Shown here: positions 58,417 through 64,000 of the stretch, piece by piece
Layout: each line of letters begins with the position of its first letter
Position numbering within the stretch: the stretch's first letter is position 1
DNA from: JAPULR01 sp963665075
GTDB lineage: Bacteria; Chloroflexota; Dehalococcoidia; Lucifugimonadales; GCA-2712585
Length of the DNA: 64,000 nucleotides
Assembly: GCA_963665075.1 (NCBI GenBank)
Contig: OY762063.1
Coordinates: 2,294,001-2,358,000 of the forward strand
Reading direction: 5' to 3'
Program-made: the position numbers and the translations under genes
Notes under the pieces: generated by a model
Told to the model about the DNA's origin: nothing
The model's database searches: none
The model's input: the letters and a program-made list of their open reading frames with translations, nothing else

Positions 58417-61400
58417 ATGTTCACACATCTTCACGTCCATACCGAATACAGCCTCCTTGACGGCATCAGCCGCATTCCGGATCTGGTAGAACAAACCGCC
58501 AAGCTCGGCATGGACTCCCTGGCCATCACCGACCACGGCTCCCTCTACGGAGTGGTGGACTTCTACTCCGCCGCCCTGAAAGCGGGAATCAAGCCGATCA
58601 TAGGCTGCGAAACCTACGAAGCCAAGGGCAGCCGCCTCACCAAGGACCAAACGGAGAAAAGTCCTCCCCACCTTACCCTGCTGGCCCAGGACAACGTCGG
58701 CTACAAGAACCTCCTGCAACTGGTCAGCAAGGCTCATCTGGAGGGGTTCTACTACCGGCCCCGCATCGACGACGAACTGCTGCAACAGCACAGCAAGGGC
58801 CTGATAGCCCTGTCGGGCTGTCCCAGCGCCAAGATTCCGCGCCTCATCACCGAGGGACGGCTGGAAGACGCCGCCGCCCGCGCGCAATGGTATCGTGAAA
58901 TCTTCCAGGATCGCTTCTATCTGGAAGTGCAGCAGCATCAGGGCGTCCCCGGCCTGGACGAAATCAACAAGGCCCTGGTCGATATGAACCGGGAGATGAA
59001 CATCCCCCTGGTGGCCACGAACGACAGCCACTACACCCACAGGGAAGACCACCACCTGCAGGACCTCCGCATCTGCATTCACACCAACACCACGATCTAC
59101 GACGAATCGCGCCTCAAGATGGAGGACGATTCCTTCTATCTCAAAAGCCCGCAGGAAATGACCGCTCTCTTCACCGACTTCCCTGACGCCGTCTCCAATA
59201 CCCAGCGAATCGCCGAATCGTGCGACGTTTCCCTTGAGTTCGACAACCTCCACCTGCCCAAGTATCCCGTTCCCGGAGACGGCGACGCCGACGAATTTCT
59301 CGCCAAGCTCTGTTGGGACGCCCTGCCCCGCCTCTATCCGAATCTTACGCCGGAGGTGGAGAACCGACTCAAATACGAACTGGAAGTCATCCGGCAGACC
59401 CGCTTCGCCAACTACTTCCTGGTGGTGTGGGAAATCGTTTCCTTCGCCCGCGAGCGGCGCATACTGCTGGCCGTCCGGGGCAGCGCCGCCGCCAGCCTGG
59501 CCCTCTTCTGCCTGGGCGTCACCGACGTGGACCCCCTGGAACACAATCTGGTGTTCGAGCGCTTCCTGAACGTGGAGCGCAAGGAGATGCCGGACATCGA
59601 CATGGACTTCCAGGACGACCGGCGGGAGGAGATAATCAACTACGTCACGCATCGCTACGGTCAGGACAAGGTGGCGCAGATAATCACCTTCGGGACCTTC
59701 GGCCCCAAGGCCGCCATCCGCGACGTGGGCCGCGCCCTCGGCATGGGCTACGCCGACACCGACCGAATCGCCCGTCTCATCCCCTTCAAGGTCAAAAATC
59801 TCACGGAAGCCGTCCACATCACCCCTCAACTGAAGGAGATGTACGAACAGGACCCCGCCGTCACCGACCTGGTGGACAAGGCCGTCGGGCTGGAGGGCAT
59901 CGCCCACCACGTCAGCACCCACGCCGCCGGCGTCGTAATTTCCGAAGAACCGCTTACCGAATACATAGCCCTACAGCGTCCCGCCCGAGGCGGCGAAGAG
60001 TCCGAAGTCGCCATGACCCAGTTCGCGATGGACCCCATCGCCAAGCTGGGCCTGCTGAAGATGGACTTCCTCGGTCTAGCCAACCTGACCATCCTGGACA
60101 GAACCCTGAAGATGCTCAAGCAGACCCGAAACCTTGACATCAGCCTTGAGCAGATTCCCTGGGACGACAAGAAGACTTTCGACCTCCTTTCCTCCGGCAA
60201 GACCAACGAGGTGTTCCAGCTGGAAAGCGCGGGGATGCAGCGCAACATTCGCGAGTTGAAACCCTCGTCCCTAAGCGACGTCGCGGCGATGATTGCCCTG
60301 TACCGGCCCGGCCCGATGGAGCAGATACCCACCTTCATCGACGCCAAGCACGGGCGCTCTCCCGTCAAGTCGCCCCATCCGAGTCTCGACGAGATTCTGG
60401 CGGATTCCTACGGCGTAATCGTCTTCCAGGATCAGGTGCTACGCCTGCTACAGACCTTCGCGGGCTACTCCCTGGGCGAAGCGGACATCGTCCGCAAGGC
60501 TATGGGCAAGAAGATTCCCGAACTCATGGCGCAGGAGGAGCAGAAGTTCATCGACGGCGCTATGGGGGAGGGGTACACTCGTCAACAATCCCAGGAAATC
60601 TTCAACCTGATAGAACCCTTCGCGGGCTACGCCTTCAACAAGGCTCACAGCGTCAGCTACGCCCAGATTTCCTACTGGACCGCCTATTTCAAGGCCAACT
60701 ACAGCCTGGAATATATGGCTTCCGTTCTCAACTCCCGGCGGGACCATCCTGATAGAATGGCCAGCGCCATCAACGAGTGCCTGCGGATGGGCATTCCCGT
60801 GCTGCCGCCGGACGTGAACAGGAGCAGCGTGGAGTTCACGATTGATAAGAACGGCGGTGAGCAGGAAGGGATCCGCTTCGGCCTCTCCGCCATCAAGAAC
60901 CTGGGCGAAACCGCGGTGGGGCCTCTGGTAGAGGAGAGAACCGGCAAAGGCCCCTTCAATGGGCTGGCCGACCTGGTGCGAAGGGTGAATCTGGGCGGGC
61001 TGAATCGCCGTTCGTTGGAGAGCCTGATTAAGGCCGGAGCCTTCGACAGCATGGGCCGTCGCGGCCCCATCCTGAACGCCGCCGCGTCCATTCTTTCGCA
61101 GTCACAGATGGAGGCGAGAATCCGTCAGACCGGGCAGACCAGTCTATTCGGCGGCGGGAACGCGCCCGCGGAAGAATCCATCGTATCATTCAACCTGAGC
61201 GGCACTGACGCTGAAACCTTCGAGAAAGTCGCGTGGGAGAAGGAGCTGCTCGGCGTAGCAATTACATCCAACCCTCTCCAGAAATTGCTGTCGCACGTGC
61301 CTCCCGGAGTCATCGCGTCCCTGGACCGGATGGACACCGGGATGGAGGGCAGCAAGGTCACGATTCTGGGGCAGCTGTCGACGGCCCAGCAGAGGCTCAC

Positions 61401-62028
61401 GAGAGACCAGCGGCCCTTCCTGAACGCCTCCATCGAGCTTCTTGGAGGCAGTTTGGAAGTGATCGCCTGGCCCGCCGTGCTGGAACGCACCCAGAGCCAA
61501 TGGCAGGAAGGGAAGCTGCTGGAAGTGGAGGGCAAGGTGGTGGTTCGAGGGGAAGACATATCCGTGTACGCGAGCAACGTGCGGGAATACGTCCCGGACA
61601 AGTCCAGGCGCGCGCGCGCCCCAAAGCCCAGGGCAAGCAACGGCGCGGTCAAACCGAAGCGGCCCGTCGCCGCCAACAGCCCGTCCAGGCCCATCCGAAC
61701 GCCCTCGGCTGCGGAAGCGGTTCCCAGCAACGGGGTAGTCGCCGACTCCAAATCTTCCTACGAGGCCACGCAGAACTTGACTCTCGAACTGACGATGGCG
61801 GAATCCGCCAACCTGAAGCAGGACGAAATCACCCTCAACGACGCCGTCAACGCCATGATGCAATTCCCCGGGGACGACCGCGTTTTCCTGTACATCCTCT
61901 CCAACAGCAAGCAGGTGCAGATAGAGATGCCCTTCACCATCGATTTCACTTCCGAGCTTCAGCAGCAGTTGGAAGCGCTTCTAGGCCCTGAAAGCATATC
62001 CGTCATCCCCAACGGCGACGGCGCCTAA
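58417..62028 (+). CDS. dnaE: DNA polymerase III alpha subunit
   Basis: 1203 aa replicative polymerase. PHP domain with HLHVHTEYSLLDG and TDHGSLYGVVDFY; catalytic aspartates in PDIDMDFQDDRREEI and the downstream beta-NTP palm with GTFGPKAAIRDVGRA; HHH-type and beta-binding region (AGYAFNKAHSVSYAQISYWTAYFK); OB-fold after NPLQKL (residues ~990-1080). A low-complexity basic linker (ARAPKPRASNGAVKPKRPVAANS) leads to a short C-terminal domain with LTLELTMAESANLKQDEI. Start chosen at MFTHLHVHTEYS. Strand and codon bias match the right-hand region. Confidence 0.96.
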   Translation: MFTHLHVHTEYSLLDGISRIPDLVEQTAKLGMDSLAITDHGSLYGVVDFYSAALKAGIKPIIGCETYEAKGSRLTKDQTEKSPPHLTLLAQDNVGYKNLLQLVSKAHLEGFYYRPRIDDELLQQHSKGLIALSGCPSAKIPRLITEGRLEDAAARAQWYREIFQDRFYLEVQQHQGVPGLDEINKALVDMNREMNIPLVATNDSHYTHREDHHLQDLRICIHTNTTIYDESRLKMEDDSFYLKSPQEMTALFTDFPDAVSNTQRIAESCDVSLEFDNLHLPKYPVPGDGDADEFLAKLCWDALPRLYPNLTPEVENRLKYELEVIRQTRFANYFLVVWEIVSFARERRILLAVRGSAAASLALFCLGVTDVDPLEHNLVFERFLNVERKEMPDIDMDFQDDRREEIINYVTHRYGQDKVAQIITFGTFGPKAAIRDVGRALGMGYADTDRIARLIPFKVKNLTEAVHITPQLKEMYEQDPAVTDLVDKAVGLEGIAHHVSTHAAGVVISEEPLTEYIALQRPARGGEESEVAMTQFAMDPIAKLGLLKMDFLGLANLTILDRTLKMLKQTRNLDISLEQIPWDDKKTFDLLSSGKTNEVFQLESAGMQRNIRELKPSSLSDVAAMIALYRPGPMEQIPTFIDAKHGRSPVKSPHPSLDEILADSYGVIVFQDQVLRLLQTFAGYSLGEADIVRKAMGKKIPELMAQEEQKFIDGAMGEGYTRQQSQEIFNLIEPFAGYAFNKAHSVSYAQISYWTAYFKANYSLEYMASVLNSRRDHPDRMASAINECLRMGIPVLPPDVNRSSVEFTIDKNGGEQEGIRFGLSAIKNLGETAVGPLVEERTGKGPFNGLADLVRRVNLGGLNRRSLESLIKAGAFDSMGRRGPILNAAASILSQSQMEARIRQTGQTSLFGGGNAPAEESIVSFNLSGTDAETFEKVAWEKELLGVAITSNPLQKLLSHVPPGVIASLDRMDTGMEGSKVTILGQLSTAQQRLTRDQRPFLNASIELLGGSLEVIAWPAVLERTQSQWQEGKLLEVEGKVVVRGEDISVYASNVREYVPDKSRRARAPKPRASNGAVKPKRPVAANSPSRPIRTPSAAEAVPSNGVVADSKSSYEATQNLTLELTMAESANLKQDEITLNDAVNAMMQFPGDDRVFLYILSNSKQVQIEMPFTIDFTSELQQQLEALLGPESISVIPNGDGA

Positions 62029-62063
62029 GACCTCATGCACCCATCAAGAAGCAGCCGACAGCC

Positions 62064-62282
62064 ATGAACTGGGTTGTTCTCACCACCGCGCCCAACGAAT
62101 GGTCCGCCCACATCTGGCAGGGCATCCTGAACGAGGCGGACATTCCCATAGTCATTCGCGGGGGGGACGTAAATCCCTTCCTCGGCTCTTCGCCCTTTCC
62201 AGTGCGCCTGCTGGTGAGTGAACACCAGAAGGATGAGGCTTTGGAGATTCTCCAGGAGCAGTTGGGGGAAACGGACGCCTAA
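62064..62282 (+). CDS. DUF2007-like small protein
   Basis: 72 aa. VVLTTAPNEWSAHIWQGILNEADIPIVIRGGD...FPVRLLVSEHQKDEALEILQE is the DUF2007 (putative signal-transducing) pattern: an alpha/beta ferredoxin-like fold that reads as a small regulatory domain. Function unknown. 35 bp after dnaE, so probably in its transcript; the last 4 bp overlap the end of the MGMT gene on the opposite strand. Confidence 0.75.
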   Translation: MNWVVLTTAPNEWSAHIWQGILNEADIPIVIRGGDVNPFLGSSPFPVRLLVSEHQKDEALEILQEQLGETDA

Positions 62283-62794
62283 TCTTCTCCCCGAAGCATA
62301 GCCGTTTCCGCCCGCAGCAGCCGCTCCTTCACCGCCAGTCCACCCGCGCCGTAGCCGTGCAGTCCGCCGCCGCTTCCAATCACGCGATGGCACGGCACGA
62401 CCACCGGCACCCGGTTACGCGCCATCGCCTGCCCCGCTGCCCGGTACGCTCCCGGTCGGCCTGCCGCGGACGCCAACCATGCGTAGCTTCGCGTCTCTCC
62501 CAACGGGATTTGCAGGCAGGCCTCCCACGCCGCACGGTGGAAGGGCGGCGCTCCTTCCATGTCCAACGCGATTCCGTCCAACGCCTTGGCGTCTCCGTCG
62601 AAGAAGGCCAGCAGCGATTCCCGGACTTCGGCGAGCGCCGACGGGTTCTGCGACGCTCCGTTCAAGTGAAGCGACACGCCTTCCACGGCCTCAGCGGGCG
62701 ACGCCCGCATGGACCCGTAGCGCAACCCCTTCTCCGAAACCACGGCGGCGTACCATCCGAAGGGCGTCGAAAAAACGTCGTAGTGCAACTTCAT
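62279..62794 (-). CDS. ogt: methylated-DNA--protein-cysteine methyltransferase
   Basis: 171 aa suicide DNA-repair protein that removes alkyl groups from O6-alkylguanine. Active-site motif VVPCHRVIGSGG, helix-turn-helix arginine finger region AWLASAAGRPGAYRAAGQAMARNRVPV, and the start of the fold FSTPFGWYAAVVSEKGL. Cys acceptor lies in PCHR. Ogt rather than Ada since no AraC-type domain is present. Convergent with the DUF2007 gene. Confidence 0.93.
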   Translation of the reverse strand: MKLHYDVFSTPFGWYAAVVSEKGLRYGSMRASPAEAVEGVSLHLNGASQNPSALAEVRESLLAFFDGDAKALDGIALDMEGAPPFHRAAWEACLQIPLGETRSYAWLASAAGRPGAYRAAGQAMARNRVPVVVPCHRVIGSGGGLHGYGAGGLAVKERLLRAETAMLRGED

Positions 62795-62867
62795 TGCAAA
62801 AACTAAGTCGATATATCTAAAGCAGAGGATTATGAACCAAGACGACGAACCATATCCAAAGCTAACT

Positions 62868-63050
62868 TCAGAGGTTCGAGTTGCCCGGCTTAGACCCGTT
62901 GATTAGGAGAGATTTGATGACATCCAGTTCATCTACTACTTGCCCGAACTTCTCGTTCATCCTCTGCTCCAGCCGTTCCAAGTCCTTCTTGGTTGCGAAC
63001 TCACCGAGGTCGTCCTTGATAACGAGTTGGCTGAGGCGCGGGTCTCTCAT
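62868..63050 (-). CDS. short coiled-coil protein
   Basis: 60 aa, unrecognised. GGAGG is 6 nt before ATG 63050. One amphipathic heptad stretch (FATKKDLERLEQRMNEKFGQVVDELDVIKSLL, about residues 18-49) suggests a coiled-coil dimer; the rest is polar. Similar mini-proteins with DLERLEQRM helices occur widely next to toxin or transport genes, but nothing here confirms a role. Confidence 0.55.
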   Translation of the reverse strand: MRDPRLSQLVIKDDLGEFATKKDLERLEQRMNEKFGQVVDELDVIKSLLINGSKPGNSNL

Positions 63051-63194
63051 AGCGACCCTCCGTTAATGATGTGTTGATACTAACCCCTGACTCATGCCGC
63101 CGTCAACACGAGCGTTTACAATTCTACCGCATGCGGCGCAAACCTCAACCGCCTCGCTTCTTATTCTGAGGCCCCAAGAATCTCTCCTCTGCGA

Positions 63195-63223
63195 TTGACT
63201 AAAGTCCCATTTCCGTTTAATCT
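63195..63223 (+). promoter_or_regulatory. promoter of the GNAT gene
   Basis: TTGACT (63195-63200), 17-nt spacer, TAATCT (63218-63223), 54 nt before the ATG at 63278. The 63051-63277 interval holds no gene. Confidence 0.5.
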
Positions 63224-63277
63224 GAAATCAGCCGCGACGCGACAAGGCTGGGGTTTCGCCCGCGCAAGGAGGACGAC

Positions 63278-63871
63278 ATGGTACCGGACGTAAGACTCAC
63301 AGACGTGACGCGCGAAGACGTGGAGCGAATTGCCGGTTGGCTCCAAAACCCGGAAGTCGCGACTCTGTGGTACGGCGCCGACGACGACGGCGAGCCGCTC
63401 CACATCGGCTACTCGCCGAAGACCGCCATGCAGGCGGGAGACGATGAATGGGAGCGCATCTTCAACGACCCGGACAGGAAGATTTTTTCCGTCTACGACG
63501 CGAATGAGGGGCACATCGGGGAAGCCCAGATGCTCATCGAGGCGCCCCTGCACGAGGCGCAGTTATTTCTTATCATAGGACGGCAAGACCTCTGGCTGCA
63601 CCACTTCGGGTCGGCGGCGCTGCTGGAACTTCTGGACGTGACTTTCTCCACCTACAAGCTGCACCGCGCCTGGGTGGACGTGCCCGACTACAACATCCAC
63701 GCGCGGCATATGTGCGAGCGGCTGGGGTTCCTGCTGGAAGGCCACCTGCGGAGCACCCACCCGAAGGACGGGGAATGGTACGATTCGACGGTGATGGGAC
63801 TGCTGGAGCGGGAGTATTTCCGGCGTCGTCCTCGTCTCATGGAAGAGGCGAAAGTGCCCGTACCGGACTAA
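63278..63871 (+). CDS. GNAT-family N-acetyltransferase
   Basis: 197 aa with ribosome site AAGGAGG 6 nt before ATG. RimJ/RimL-like fold: VRLTDVTREDVERIAGWLQNPEV start, EGHIGEAQMLI, LHHFGSAALLELLDVTFSTYKLHRAWVDVPDYNIHARHMCERLGFLLEGHLRS, the last containing the usual motif B ending in ERLGF and a G-H-L-R strand. Transfers acetyl from CoA to an amine, typically a protein N-terminus or small metabolite. Repeats resume immediately after it. Confidence 0.85.
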   Translation: MVPDVRLTDVTREDVERIAGWLQNPEVATLWYGADDDGEPLHIGYSPKTAMQAGDDEWERIFNDPDRKIFSVYDANEGHIGEAQMLIEAPLHEAQLFLIIGRQDLWLHHFGSAALLELLDVTFSTYKLHRAWVDVPDYNIHARHMCERLGFLLEGHLRSTHPKDGEWYDSTVMGLLEREYFRRRPRLMEEAKVPVPD

Positions 63872-63879
63872 CCCACCGC

Positions 63880-64000
63880 CCAATCCGCTCGACCCTTCGA
63901 CAGGCCCTTCGACAAGCTCAGGACAGGCTCAGGGTGAGCGGATATGCATCCTACCAGCGCCCTACGTAGCCCTTCGACAGGCTCAGGGTGAGCGGGTATA
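63880..64000 (+). repeat. nested CCCTTCGACAGG repeat at window end
   Basis: CTCGACCCTTCGACAGGCCC then a complete CTTCGACAAGCTCAGGACAGG copy nested inside before CTCAGGGTGAGCGG, and another simple copy ending at the window edge. Plus orientation, as everywhere else. Confidence 0.75.

Noticed and set aside
58402..59922. 506-codon minus-strand open frame opposite dnaE
   Set aside because: Antisense of a full-length, motif-complete DNA polymerase; no ribosome site or domain.
62833..62895. 20-codon open frame MNQDDEPYPKLTSEVRVARL
   Set aside because: Has an AGAGGA before the ATG but is too short and without a paralog to support.

Overview
The window reads as chromosomal DNA of an uncultured, high-GC member of the Chloroflexota, probably Dehalococcoidia or the marine SAR202 lineage. 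This is inferred from an alternative complex III operon joined to cytochrome c maturation genes, several amidohydrolase-2 proteins, a luciferase-like F420-type oxidoreductase, HpcH/HpaI (CitE-like) proteins, and a very large load of short palindromic repeats. No rRNA or tRNA gene was seen.

Layout. 1-2.1 kb: end of a Liv-type amino-acid ABC transporter operon (minus). 2.2-6.6 kb: ketopantoate-reductase family protein, a lower-GC insert with a membrane protein and two tiny related proteins sharing VYGVPPK, then two amidohydrolases (plus). 7-22.7 kb (all minus): dienelactone-hydrolase-like protein, TlpA/CcmG thioredoxin, an unknown secreted protein, a CcmI-like protein, CcmF, CcmH, then alternative complex III (ActE, ActD, ActC, a second NrfD protein, Fe-S ActB2, molybdopterin-type ActB1, pentaheme ActA, a small membrane protein). 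Together they form a quinol-oxidising respiratory complex plus the machinery that attaches heme to its cytochromes. 22.8-31.1 kb: LLM oxidoreductase and the MoxR / DUF58 / transglutaminase trio, separated by repeat arrays. 31.5-34.3 kb: three HpcH/HpaI aldolase paralogs in tandem, two with eroded active sites. 34.4-36.9 kb: a low-GC, defence-like pair (DNA methyltransferase fused to HNH; NDT/TIR-like protein). 37-42.9 kb: an ADP-forming acyl-CoA synthetase carrying an in-frame repeat block, two hypothetical proteins, a cyclophilin lipoprotein, and a rhodanese whose catalytic cysteine codon is TGA, a strong selenoprotein candidate. 43-63.9 kb: compact housekeeping DNA almost free of repeats: GreA fused to an integrase-type domain, aroKB, HAD phosphatase, aroC, aroE, ruvX, alaS, SWIM protein, fabF, folC, two PaREP1/HEPN-like proteins, an amidohydrolase, an SDR, dnaE, DUF2007, MGMT and GNAT.

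Two window-scale patterns stand out. The plus strand is strongly G-rich from 1 to about 42.5 kb whichever strand is coding, then becomes C-rich to about 62 kb, as expected at a replication terminus or a rearrangement joint. The palindromic repeats all lie in one orientation, mostly left of that switch. They are open in most reading frames and have entered genes (acyl-CoA synthetase, CcmF, CcmH), much like Rickettsia palindromic elements.
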